Positions 42,148 to 50,357 of a stretch of 64,000 bases of DNA are shown here, piece after piece. How positions within the stretch are numbered: position 1 is the stretch's first letter; each line of letters begins with the position of its first letter. The notes under the pieces were generated by a model that saw only the letters and a program-made list of their open reading frames with translations, searched no databases and was not told the DNA's origin. The stretch lies in the NCBI GenBank assembly GCA_963750995.1, contig CAVVST010000002.1, positions 1,054,001-1,118,000 of the forward strand, in the 5' to 3' direction. The translations under genes and the position numbers were made by a program. The DNA is from CAVVST01 sp963750995 (lineage in GTDB: Bacteria; Acidobacteriota; Vicinamibacteria; Vicinamibacterales; UBA2999).

Positions 42148-43078
42148 TCAGTCGCCGACGAAGTATCCCTGCCGGGTCCGAACGGCGACGTTCAATCGGT
42201 TGACGCGCACCTGTACCGGCGCCACTGCCCGCTCCGCGAGCTGGCCGAGATGTACGCCAGGACGTACTGGTTCGAAAGTTCATCTCGTATGCTGCGATAG
42301 ACGCCAGCCAGATCCTTCGCCTGTGCCGGAAAGAACGCGCGCCCTCCGGTCCGCTCGGCGAGGCGGGACAGCACGAACGAGGCGTCCCCGGATGTGCGCC
42401 TCGCGGGGGGCGAGCCAACGCCGAGTCCGATCGTGTAGATCACCGTGTCAGAACGGGACGCGGCGTCGAGCGTTTCCTCAAAGCTGAGGAGGCTGGACGT
42501 ATCCTCGCCATCCGAAAGCAGGACGATGACGCGGCGGCGCAACACTTCCAGTTCATCGTTCAGCCTGATCTTGCCCAGTTCGTTCAGCGCAATGTAGAGG
42601 GCATTGTATAGCGACGTGGAACCGCCCGACATCGTGCTACGAACGGCGTCTTCCAACGTCGTCTTGTCGTTGGTGAAATCCGCGAGGACTCGGACCCGGC
42701 TGTCGAAGTCAATCACAGTGCCTACATCGGCGGGTTGAAGCTCTCGCACAAAGCCCACCGCCGCTTCCTGCGCCGTCGCCATCGCCTGTTCCATGCTGGC
42801 GCTCGATCGATGACCAGCGCTAATGCCAGGCGAACGTCTGCCTTGCGGAAGAATGTCAGTTGCTGTGCCGTCCCCTCTTCGAGCACTACGAAATCGTCTT
42901 GTTGCAGATCGGTAACGTGCCGCTGAGCTCCGTCGAGGACCGTTACGTTGAGCAGGACTAGATCGACGCCGGTGCGAAATCGGGCACCGGGCGCTTGGGC
43001 TAGGACATGAACGGCGTCGAACACGCCGAATGCGATTGTAGCTATCGCGATCATCGATAGCGTGGATGTTCGTGCCAC
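42148..43078 (-). pseudogene. VWFA-related Acidobacteria-type exported protein, two frameshifts
   Basis: A signal peptide (MIAIATIAFGVFDAVHVLAQ), an N-terminal beta domain (LVLLNVTVLDGAQRHVTDLQQDDFVVLEEG) and a von Willebrand A domain. The MIDAS motif DRSAS is split: one base is missing near 42803, so the frame changes from ALALVIDR to SASMEQAMATAQEAA. A second shift near 42210-42220 restores the family's typical end VRTRQGYFVGD followed by TGA at 42148-42150. About 309 residues in all. The C-terminal motif is characteristic of the VWFA-related family expanded in Acidobacteria. The gene may be intact in the cell if these are sequence errors. Confidence 0.78.
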
Positions 43079-43345
43079 GATCGCCTTGCCTCCGCTCGGA
43101 ACGCCGGATTTATCTCAGGCCGTCAGCATGTCGCCGAGGTGCGATCGTAAGCGAAATCTAATCAAGATGCACGGGCAGAACGTCATCACGACAAAGGTGA
43201 AATGAGGAACGGCCCATTCCAACAGTGCGGTCGAAACCTATAGGAGACCGCGGCTGCGCGCAATAGCAACCAACAGCTTCCGGTGCTTCGGTGCGGAAGC
43301 CTCCGATTGCGCCGCGCATCAATCAGTATCCGTCGCGACTTTCCG
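43079..43345. other. gap without a recognisable gene
   Basis: Between the VWA gene and the decayed polymerase-like gene there is no frame with protein-like character and no repeat of the common families. The base composition is less GC-rich than the surroundings, as in the neighbouring decayed gene, which suggests that both belong to one foreign or eroded segment. Confidence 0.5.
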
Positions 43346-44382
43346 CTATCTCCTTCCCAATCGTTCAAGGACAGCGCCTGGAGCGCCCCCGATATACGCG
43401 AGAGCGCGGACGCGCACATGACGCCGACCGAGTAATCCGACTGTTTGCTTGTCACTTGGCTCGCCCGTGACATCCGCACATTTGGATTCAGGATGCCACT
43501 CGTATTCCTTAAGGACATCCCCGTAGGTCTTCACGCGCGCTGTGCTGTCGGTGCCGTAGTGTCCGTCGTCGTGATACGAAAGGATTCACTGGAGTACTGA
43601 TCGATCCACGTCATCTCCGTCCACCGGCGCGGGTCGGATTCAAATAGCGCAATCAAGCGGAGGCTCGCGGTAGGAAGACCCAGCGCTCGACGGACGATGC
43701 CCATCCAGGCCTGGGCGATCCAATTCTCGATCCTCGCTGTCGAGATCAGTCGGATTGAGTAGATGCCCAAGTCCGTGCTCAGAGTATCCCGCGCGAGTGC
43801 GGGCACACCCTTCCCGCTGAGCGTGAAGAGCGCGTAACGCTTCGCCGAGATGGCAACACAGTACAACTGGCGCTGCCGACCGTTCGCAGCGAAATTGTCC
43901 TTTTCGATCTTCAAGTATCGAACCCGGTATAGCATCGGTGTCATACGGGTTGAGCGCTGCAAATCGATCGGTGATGGTCTTCACTTGTGCCCAGGACAAT
44001 GCGTGAACGGCTTCGCGCCCGTCGCTCAAGTGATGCGATCGACCGACGCACGGCACGAAACCGCCGCGCTTCGTGGCGACAATCGCCATCGAATCGGTAT
44101 CTTCCATCGCGTATGTCCCACCCGCCTCGGTGACTGTGTGTTCGAGGAGCGCGAGCATCAGCCGTGCTGCACCCGTGATCAGCGAGGCCAGTGGTGGAAA
44201 GCAATACTCTCCCGACACGTCGGGATGCGACACCTCGCAGGTAAAGGGCGTGCGATCAATCCCGTGACATTGCACGCGCATGGCCGTATCTGAAGTGCAG
44301 GATGCGATACGGGGAACATTGACGCCCCACGAAAGCTGTTCTTTGTGGTCGCAAATGGCAACGCCGCTTCGTTTGCGTACAC
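43346..44382 (-). pseudogene. DNA-polymerase-B-like protein, 5'-truncated and frameshifted
   Basis: Three frames together give the C-terminal part of a large polymerase-B-like protein. PPLASLITGAARLMLALLEHTV and the palm motif EDTDSMAIVAT (YxDTDS-like; DTDS at 44090-44101) lie in the first frame. LKIEKDNFA and YCVAISAKRYALF follow after a shift near 43925. KTYGDVLKEYEWHPESKCAD and DKQTVGLLGRRHVRV follow after another shift near 43534. Such proteins occur sporadically in Actinobacteria and Acidobacteria, usually over 1000 residues, with unknown role. Everything upstream of about 44382, including the exonuclease-like part and motif A, is missing, and unrelated rightward coding sequence begins there. 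Codon use is less GC-biased than in its neighbours. Confidence 0.7.
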
Positions 44383-44388
44383 TGCGAT

Positions 44389-44553
44389 CAGTCGGGCCGT
44401 CCGCTGCTGGTCGTGCTCGACGACTGGGAACGGGATATCTTCAGAGCCCGATATGCGGGCGTGGCCGATCGCTCATGGTTGGACGAGGCGCCGATCCTGG
44501 TGGCCGCCAACCGCGTCCACTTCTATCAGCTATCGCCCGCGTCCTCACCCTGA
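44389..44553 (+). pseudogene. 3' remnant of an unknown rightward gene
   Basis: Fifty-four codons, ending in TGA at 44551-44553, read as protein-like sequence (GRPLLVVLDDWERDIFRARY, ILVAANRVHFYQLSPASSP) but have no start codon and no upstream portion. They abut the truncated end of the polymerase-like gene, so the junction at about 44383-44390 looks like a deletion or rearrangement breakpoint. The family is not recognised. Confidence 0.4.
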
Positions 44554-44586
44554 GAACCGCAAGGACGCCATAAAGGAATAGCGCAA

Positions 44587-44973
44587 ATGGACACTGGCGA
44601 ACAGCATCTGGCGAGCAGGATCCTCGACCTCGAAGCCACGCGAATCGCGGCCATGGTGAGCCGCGACCTCGCCGCGCTCGGCGATCTTCTCGCCGATGAC
44701 CTCTCCTACACGCACTCTGGCGGCACGACCGACACGAAAGTGAGCTTCCTCGCGAAGATCAGCGAGAGAAGCGAGCGACACAATTACCTGGGCGTGGACT
44801 ACTCGAACACGGAAGTCATCCCGATTCCTGACGGCAACACGGTCGTGGTTCGGGGTCGCGCACAGATTCGCCTCGAGGGCATCCCGAGCTACCAGGTGCT
44901 GTTCCTGGACGTGTGGGCGTTGCGGGACGGCGCCTGGAAGATGGTCGCGTGGCAGGCCACACGCATTCCGTGA
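44587..44973 (+). CDS. DUF4440/SnoaL-like (NTF2-fold) protein
   Basis: A 128-residue cytoplasmic protein of the NTF2-like DUF4440 type: an N-terminal helix (RILDLEATRIAAMVSRDLAALGDLLADDLSYTHSGG) followed by curved beta-sheet segments ending in VWALRDGAWKMVAWQATRIP, the usual end of this family. Members bind small ligands or act as minor enzymes or association domains; a specific function cannot be given. It is a single rightward gene convergent with the flavin-binding protein gene. Confidence 0.82.
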   Translation: MDTGEQHLASRILDLEATRIAAMVSRDLAALGDLLADDLSYTHSGGTTDTKVSFLAKISERSERHNYLGVDYSNTEVIPIPDGNTVVVRGRAQIRLEGIPSYQVLFLDVWALRDGAWKMVAWQATRIP

Positions 44974-44993
44974 CGACGCCGTCCACCGACACG

Positions 44994-45425
44994 CTACCGG
45001 ATTCTCAGCTCTCCTGCATCCCGCTTCGTCCAGTACCAGACGACGGTCGGGGTGACCTTGATCAGGACGATAGCATCGCTCTCCGGCCCCTCGTCAAACC
45101 ACTGCTCCAGCTCCTGTAGCCACATCGCCTGCTTCTTTTCGGCGTCGCGGACGATGCTCGCCCTGCCCGTCATCGAGATGAAGCGCCAGTCGTCCGGGTC
45201 TGCGTATGACAGATGCACGCTGGGCTCGGCCTCGATCTCGCGCACCTTTCGGGAATCCGCGGCGCTGAAGAACCAGACGTCACCGTCGAACTCGACCTCA
45301 CCGTTATTGGACATCGGCCGCGCGTGCAGGCTGCCGCGGCTGGTGCGCGTGGTCAGCATGCAAAAGTCGAGATCGCGCATCAGCTTCGCAACCTTCTTGA
45401 TCGTGTTCGAGGGCTTCTTGGCCAT
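44994..45425 (-). CDS. pyridoxamine 5'-phosphate oxidase-family (general stress protein 26-like) protein
   Basis: A 143-residue split-barrel flavin-binding protein. It contains FCMLTTRTSRGSLHARPMSNN, DVWFFSAADSRKVREIEAEPSVHLSY and WRFISMTGRASIVRD, the pattern of stress protein 26-like FMN/F420-binding proteins. It would reduce or bind a small flavin-linked substrate; the true substrate is unknown. ATG 45425 gives the expected N-terminus (MAKKPSNTIKKVAKLMRDLD). The longer frame to 45878 is antisense-like sequence inside ispE and is not used. Confidence 0.85.
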   Translation of the reverse strand: MAKKPSNTIKKVAKLMRDLDFCMLTTRTSRGSLHARPMSNNGEVEFDGDVWFFSAADSRKVREIEAEPSVHLSYADPDDWRFISMTGRASIVRDAEKKQAMWLQELEQWFDEGPESDAIVLIKVTPTVVWYWTKRDAGELRIR

Positions 45426-45520
45426 GGCGCCTGTTCCGTCCTCCGGGTCACATGTTGGAGTGCAAGAACAGCGCCGCGAGGTGGCCCGTGGAGGGCAGGT
45501 CCGCCGAAGCGCGGCCGCTC

Positions 45521-46420
45521 TTATGGCAGGGTGCGCAGCGGGATCGGCCGGCTGCGACGCGCGTAGTCGCCGCGGCCAAGCGACTCCGTCAGCAGCACGC
45601 GCCAGCCGGAGCCGGAGAGTTGCTCGACGGCCGAGTGCGCCTCGCGTCGCTTCTGAAACAGGCCGAACACGGCCGATCCGCTGCCCGACATCGCCGCGGC
45701 GAGCGCACCCGCCCGCCGCAGCGCGGCCTTCATCTGGTCGATCTCGGGATGATGCCGCGCGATCGGGGCTTCCAGGTCGTTGATCATTTGCGCCGCGCGC
45801 GACGGCCACGGACCGGGCACCTGCTGGGGCTCGCGCAGCGCGGGGCCGCGCGCCAGGTCGCGCTCCTGGTCGTACCACTCGTAGGCCTCACGACTCGACA
45901 CGCCAAAGCCGGGCAGCAGCAGCACGATCCAGTGGCGCGGCAGATCCGCCAACGGATAGATCTCGTCGCCGCGGCCGAGGCCGAGCGCGGTGCCGCCCGC
46001 CAGGAAGAACGGGACGTCAGCGCCGAGTGACCCCGCCACGTCGGTCAACTGCGCGGGGCGCACCGGAACCCGCCACGCGCGGGCGAGGGCGACCAGCGTC
46101 GCCGCCGCGTTGGCGCTGCCGCCGCCGAGGCCGCCCTGCACCGGGATCTGTTTGTCCAGGCGAACGAACAGATCCTTGACTACGCCGTCGCGCCGCAGCG
46201 CGCGCCACAGGGCGTGCGCCGCGCGCCAGATCAGGTTGGTCTCGTCGAGCGGTACACCCGCGACGTTGCACTCGATGGCAAATGGACCTTCCCGCGGGAT
46301 GCACTCAATCGTGTCGTGGAGCGCCACCGCCTGGAAGACCGTGCGCAGTTCGTGAAAGCCGTCGGGCCGCATGCCGAGCACGCGCAGATCCAGGTTGATC
46401 TTGGCGTGGGCGCGAATCAT
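45521..46420 (-). CDS. ispE: 4-(cytidine 5'-diphospho)-2-C-methyl-D-erythritol kinase
   Basis: GHMP kinase that phosphorylates CDP-methylerythritol in the MEP pathway, between the two activities of the IspDF fusion encoded at the left end of the window. The 299-residue protein has AHAKINLDLRVLGMRPDGFHEL, the ATP-binding PVQGGLGGGSANAAATL, LGADVPFFLAGGTALGLGRGD and AMSGSGSAVFGLF. ATG 46420 is chosen; a GTG lies directly before it, and the frame is open further up through translated repeat units. The upstream 300 bases hold GTCGGTGCGAT repeats and no gene. Confidence 0.94.
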   Translation of the reverse strand: MIRAHAKINLDLRVLGMRPDGFHELRTVFQAVALHDTIECIPREGPFAIECNVAGVPLDETNLIWRAAHALWRALRRDGVVKDLFVRLDKQIPVQGGLGGGSANAAATLVALARAWRVPVRPAQLTDVAGSLGADVPFFLAGGTALGLGRGDEIYPLADLPRHWIVLLLPGFGVSSREAYEWYDQERDLARGPALREPQQVPGPWPSRAAQMINDLEAPIARHHPEIDQMKAALRRAGALAAAMSGSGSAVFGLFQKRREAHSAVEQLSGSGWRVLLTESLGRGDYARRSRPIPLRTLP

Positions 46421-46723
46421 CACGGCGGCGGACGGCAGCTTCGCTGAGCGGTGCGATCTTGTTGCCAGTTGTCGGTGCAATCTGGTTCTCGCGCGTCGGT
46501 GCACTCCGGACTATCGGCGGTCGGTGCGATGCATCTTCGCTTGTCGGTGCGATCCGTCCTCGTGTCGGTGCAATCCTACTATCGTCTGTTGGTGCGATTC
46601 GCTGTCGCTTGTCGGTGCGAGAGCAGGCTGAAGTCGGCCCCACGAGTGCAACACACCGACGGCACCGGCCGAATTCGCACCGACAAGCGTCAGTCGGATC
46701 GCACCGACGCCCCAGACGCGGGA
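46421..46723. repeat. GTCGGTGCGAT repeat cluster upstream of ispE
   Basis: At least eight imperfect copies of GTCGGTGCGAT/GTCGGTGCAAT lie between about 46450 and 46625, and a further CACCGACAAGCG/CACCGAC unit set in inverted orientation lies near 46676-46705, so the region can fold on itself. There is no gene. Similar units (GTCGGTGCGATGC) occur inside nuoL at 60.3 kb. Confidence 0.85.
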
Positions 46724-47578
46724 CTACTGTGCGCGAAGCGGTCCGGCGTCTCGGAGTTCCTCGAGCGTCATTGGGAGCTCGTCCGTCACGCTCACGATGA
46801 ACGCTGCGGGATCGACCACGACGTTGGCTTCCAGCTGCGAGACCGACGCAGTGAGGTCGACATCGACCTTCGGATCGGTGGACCGCAGTCGTACGGTTGC
46901 CGGAAAGGAGCCCTGCCACTCCGGATACTCGATCTGCCAGCCGGGGCGACGCGCCGCGCGCGGCTGCCAGCCGCCGGCCCCCCGCTCGAGGAACAGCGTC
47001 GCGCCACCGGCCAGGTCCACGGACGCCCACCCGTTCTGATGCAGTCGCCCGGCGGAGGCAACAGGCATCGCGGTCACGCAGCCCGTCAGCACGGCCAGCA
47101 GATCGGCCGGGCTGAGCGCGACGCCGGTGAGCGCGCCGAGGATGTCTTCTGCGCGCGCGCCGCGCAGCACGCGGTTGTCGCGCGGCAACAGCAGCGTCGC
47201 GTTGGCGCCGCTCCCCGCCAGGACGAATGCCGGCGGCCCGAACGGGGCGACGCCTTCGAGGCGTATCGACGCCGGGCGTTCGAAGCCGACGATTGCCCGC
47301 CCGCGCAGCGCGCGCCCGCCGGCGCGGCCCGACAGCCCCAGCTCCGCTGTCAGCGTCCGCACGCCCGTGCAGGCCGCGGATGTCTGGCGATGGATTTCGG
47401 CGAAGTCTGGGAGAGGCGCGCCGGGGTCAGTTGGGAGGGACAGCAGACGCGCCGCGCAGGCGGAACTTGCCAGGACAAATCCCAACACCCAAAACCCAAG
47501 TCCCAATCGCCTTCCGAATCCCACTCCTCGCCGATCGACCCCTTGGGAGTTGGGCGTTGGGATTTGGATGATGATCAT
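46724..47578 (-). CDS. lipoprotein, LolB/DUF4292-like, with repeat-derived signal peptide
   Basis: A 284-residue lipoprotein from ATG 47578. The lipobox is LASSAC with Cys41, and the mature part (for example LTAELGLSGRAGGRALRGRAIVGFERPASIRLEGVAPFG) resembles the LolA/LolB-like fold of DUF4292-type outer-membrane proteins, so it may handle lipids or lipoproteins. The first 36 residues, including the hydrophobic core LGLGFWVLGFVLASSA, are encoded by an imperfect TTGGGA-type inverted repeat (47476-47566). An alternative GTG start at 47524 would give a shorter signal. It begins two bases after the TPR gene stop, so the two are an operon. Confidence 0.8.
   Translation of the reverse strand: MIIIQIPTPNSQGVDRRGVGFGRRLGLGFWVLGFVLASSACAARLLSLPTDPGAPLPDFAEIHRQTSAACTGVRTLTAELGLSGRAGGRALRGRAIVGFERPASIRLEGVAPFGPPAFVLAGSGANATLLLPRDNRVLRGARAEDILGALTGVALSPADLLAVLTGCVTAMPVASAGRLHQNGWASVDLAGGATLFLERGAGGWQPRAARRPGWQIEYPEWQGSFPATVRLRSTDPKVDVDLTASVSQLEANVVVDPAAFIVSVTDELPMTLEELRDAGPLRAQ
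47476..47566. repeat. imperfect inverted repeat of TTGGGA type
   Basis: The left arm (47476-47506, built of CCCAACACCCAAAACCC) and the right arm (47543-47566, TTGGGAGTTGGGCGTTGGGA) are imperfect complements around a 36-base loop. The element lies within the first 36 codons of the leftward lipoprotein gene and has relatives at 19.79-19.82 kb. Confidence 0.85.
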
Positions 47579-47580
47579 CC

Positions 47581-48983
47581 TCAGCGCGGTATTTTCGTCT
47601 TTGCGTCCTGAATTTTTCGTTCAACGACCGCCCGGTCAATGCCGCCGTCGCCGGCGAGCGCGCGCGTCCAGGCGGTGATGGCGTCGGCCCAGCGGCCCCG
47701 CCGTGCCAGCACGTCGCCGAGGTGATCCTGGACGACGGCGTTGCGCGGGAGCTGCTGCGCGGCTGGCGACAGATACTTTTCCGCTTCGTCGAGGTTGCCG
47801 CGGCGGAAATGCGCCCAGCCCAGGCTGTCGAGATACGCGGGATTGCCCGGGTCGGCGACCAGGGCGCGTTCAACCAGCCTGACGGCCTCCTCCAGCGAGC
47901 GGCCGCGGTTGGCGAGGAGGTACCGAGATAGTTGAGGGCCTCGGCATTCGCCGGTTCGATCTCGAGCAGTTGCCGGAGCGTACGCTCGGCGTCGGTATCG
48001 CGCCCGGCATCGTTATAGATGTCGGCGAGCCCAAGCTGCGTCGCGGTGTCGCGCGGATTCGCTTTGGCGACCGGTTCGAGGATGGTGACCGCACGACCGG
48101 GATCGCCGCCCTCGAAAATCGCGCGCGCACGGAGACGAGGGAACCGCAGGTCGTCGGGATGCTGCGACTGCGCCTCGGTGGCAAATGCCGCCGCCTGCGT
48201 GTAGTTGCCGTCGTTGAACGTGGCGGCGATCCGGCGGAACTTGAGGCCGCGGTTCATCGGATCGTTCGCCAGAGCCACTGTGTACGAGGCGGTGGCTTCC
48301 TTCAGCAGACCGATCTGTTCCTGGTACTGGGCCAGCACACCCGCCACGCGCGGCTCGTCGTTGACGATGAATTCCAGCGTGTCGATGGCATTCTTCAGAT
48401 CGTTGGTCGCGGCATACGCCTGGGCGAGCGAGAGCCGTCCCTGTGCTGAATCAGGATTCTGGTTCACGACCCGGACGAAAGCGTCGACCGCTTTCGCCGC
48501 GTCCCCGATGCGCAGGTACAGACGCCCGAGCGAGTAATGAATCTGGATATCGGAGCCCGCGGACGCCTCACCGGCCGCTCGCTCCAGGTGCGTGATCGCC
48601 TGCCGCGCCGCGGCTTCGACCTGCGCCTCCGGCGTCCGCGCGTTCATGGCGTCGACGTTGGAGGAATAGATCAGGCCCAGTACGCGGTGGGCCTCGAGGT
48701 TGGCATCGTCGAGCTTGAGGGCCTGAAGCGCCGCCGCCTCTGCGTCCGTCCGCCGGTTGCGGCGCAGCTGGAACGACGCAATTTCAGCCCTCACCTCGGC
48801 CGACGCCGGGTCAGCAGCGGCAGCGCGTTCGAGCGCGGCGAGGGCGCCCGCCTGGTCGCCCTGCGACTCGAGCCGCCTCGCCATGAGGAACTCGAAGTAG
48901 GCATCGGGGGACTGCGCACCGGCGGTGCCCGCCAGCGACAGCACGAGTACACAAGCGGTCGTGGCGGGTATTCGCACAGCCAT
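47581..48983 (-). CDS. secreted TPR protein (one frameshift)
   Basis: An exported protein of about 467 residues with a Sec signal (TTACVLVLSLAGTAGAQ) and roughly ten TPR units, for example EVRAEIASFQLRRNRRTDAEAAALQALKLD and QIHYSLGRLYLRIGDAAKAVDAFVRVV. The frame is broken near 47922, where one base is missing after EALNYLG; the restored frame reads YLLANRGRSLEEAVRLVERALVADPG and ends at TGA 47581-47583. Without correction it would run on with no TPR character. It probably acts as a periplasmic scaffold, perhaps together with the lipoprotein gene two bases downstream. Confidence 0.82.
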
Positions 48984-49085
48984 ATTTCTTGTACGTCCCT
49001 CGCGCGGTCCGACTGGCCGCGCCCGGTAATTGGATTCTAGCCGATGTTATAGTTCGGAGGTCTGCCCGCTCCCGGCGGAGGCCCC

Positions 49086-49256
49086 ATGCCTGTCGATGCC
49101 GAACTCCTGGAAATTCTCGCGTGCCCGAACTGCAAGACCCCGGTGAAACTGGTCAAGAACGGCACAGCGCTGAAGTGCGACCAGTGCCATCGTGTGTATC
49201 CGATCAAGGACGACATCCCGGTGATGTTGATTGACGAGGCGACGATAGAACCCTAG
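49086..49256 (+). CDS. Trm112-family small zinc protein
   Basis: A 56-residue protein of the Trm112/YcaR type with the zinc-binding pairs ACPNC and CDQCH and the ending YPIKDDIPVMLIDEA, which is diagnostic. Bacterial members may stabilise methyltransferases or bind partners in LPS pathways (YcaR lies next to lpxK and kdsB in enterics). It begins the rightward LPS group, and its stop is directly followed by the GTG start of the heptosyltransferase gene. ATG 49086 is preceded by GGCGGAGG. Confidence 0.92.
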   Translation: MPVDAELLEILACPNCKTPVKLVKNGTALKCDQCHRVYPIKDDIPVMLIDEATIEP

Positions 49257-50357
49257 GTGAAGATCCTCCTCGTCCGCCTGCGCCTGATCGGCGACGTCGT
49301 CTTCACGACCCCGCTGCTGCGCGCGCTGCGGCGGATGCATCCGGGCGCACATCTGACTTACCTCGTCGAGCCGCTGGCGGCACCGGTCGTCCAGGGCAAT
49401 CCTCACGTGAACGAAATCCTGGTCATCCCGAAGCGGCCGGGCGTCCGGCGGTGGGCCGACGACCTGGTTTGGGCGCGCCGGCTGCGCGCCCGGCGCTTCG
49501 ACGTCGCCATCGACCTTCACGGCGGACCCCGCAGCGCCTTCCTGACGTGGGCCAGCGGCGCGCCGCAGCGGATTGGCTACCGGATGGCGGGCCATTCCTG
49601 GATGTACACCGATGTCGTGGCGCGGCCCGATGATCTGCATCCCCGTCATTCGGTGCTCAAGCAGTGGGACCTGCTGACACCCCTGGGCGTCGAGCCCGCC
49701 ACCCCGGCCCGCGACGCGGTAGAAATGGCGAGTGACCCGGCCGCTGTCGCGCGAATCGACGCCGTCCTGCGCCAGGCGGGGATCGGTCCGCTGGATCAAC
49801 TGGTCGTGCTGCATGTCAGCGCCGGCAACCCGTTCCGGCGCTGGCCCCAGGACGCCTTCGCCGCGGCGATCGTCGACCTGGCGCGGCGCGATCCGGCGCG
49901 ACGCTTTCTGGTGACGTCCGGCCCGTCCGACGCGGGTGCCGCGCGGGCGATCGTGGACACTGCTCGCGCGCGGCTCGGGCCGGCGGCCGGAAGCGCCATC
50001 TCGCACGGCCAGTTCGACGTCGCAGAACTTCGGGCGCTCGCTGACCGTGCCGCGGTGTACATTGGGGGCGACAGCGGTCCTCTGCACATCGCCGCGACCA
50101 CGCGCACGCCGATCGTGGCGCTCTTCGGTCCGACGTTGGCCGAGCGTTCGATGCCGTGGCGAGACCCGCGATGGTTTGCCGAAGCGATTGACGCGGGCCC
50201 GCTGCCGTGCCGGCCGTGCCACCAGCGGCACTGCGAGCCGGGCGACTTTCGCTGCCTGACGGGGATCTCCCCCGAGCGCGTGGTCGCTGCGGCCGAACGC
50301 GCGCTGCGGGCGGCAAAGGCGGAAAACGCGCAGGAGCCAAGGACACTGCACGCATGA
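49257..50357 (+). CDS. glycosyltransferase family 9 (LPS heptosyltransferase)
   Basis: Adds ADP-heptose to the LPS inner core on the cytoplasmic side. The 366-residue protein has MKILLVRLRLIGDVVFTTPLLRALRR at the start, IDLHGGPRSAFLTWASGAPQRIGY, VLHVSAGNPFRRWP and the nucleotide-sugar-binding YIGGDSGPLHIAAT...ALFGPT motif of GT9. Five cysteines cluster near residues 320-340 (LPCRPCHQRHCEPGDFRCL). The start codon is GTG immediately after the Trm112-like stop. The stop overlaps the start of the O-antigen ligase gene. Confidence 0.9.
   Translation: MKILLVRLRLIGDVVFTTPLLRALRRMHPGAHLTYLVEPLAAPVVQGNPHVNEILVIPKRPGVRRWADDLVWARRLRARRFDVAIDLHGGPRSAFLTWASGAPQRIGYRMAGHSWMYTDVVARPDDLHPRHSVLKQWDLLTPLGVEPATPARDAVEMASDPAAVARIDAVLRQAGIGPLDQLVVLHVSAGNPFRRWPQDAFAAAIVDLARRDPARRFLVTSGPSDAGAARAIVDTARARLGPAAGSAISHGQFDVAELRALADRAAVYIGGDSGPLHIAATTRTPIVALFGPTLAERSMPWRDPRWFAEAIDAGPLPCRPCHQRHCEPGDFRCLTGISPERVVAAAERALRAAKAENAQEPRTLHA

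Noticed and set aside
43186..43518. 110-codon leftward frame before the polymerase-like remnant
   Set aside because: It overlaps the better-supported remnant frame and has random-like composition.
45430..45560. A leftward frame with a haem-type CAPCHK motif ending HLAALFLHSNM
   Set aside because: It overlaps the 3' end of ispE in another frame, has no start or longer domain, and is only about 29 codons long; it could be a remnant of a cytochrome gene but cannot be supported.
46450..46720. CRISPR array in the regularly repeated region before ispE
   Set aside because: Units are about 11 bases, imperfect and irregularly spaced by 12-20 bases; no long identical direct repeats, no spacers of uniform length and no cas genes.
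46451..47611. Long rightward open frames opposite the ispE leader and the lipoprotein gene
   Set aside because: They are complements of repeat units and of the lipoprotein coding sequence; high GC keeps antisense frames open.
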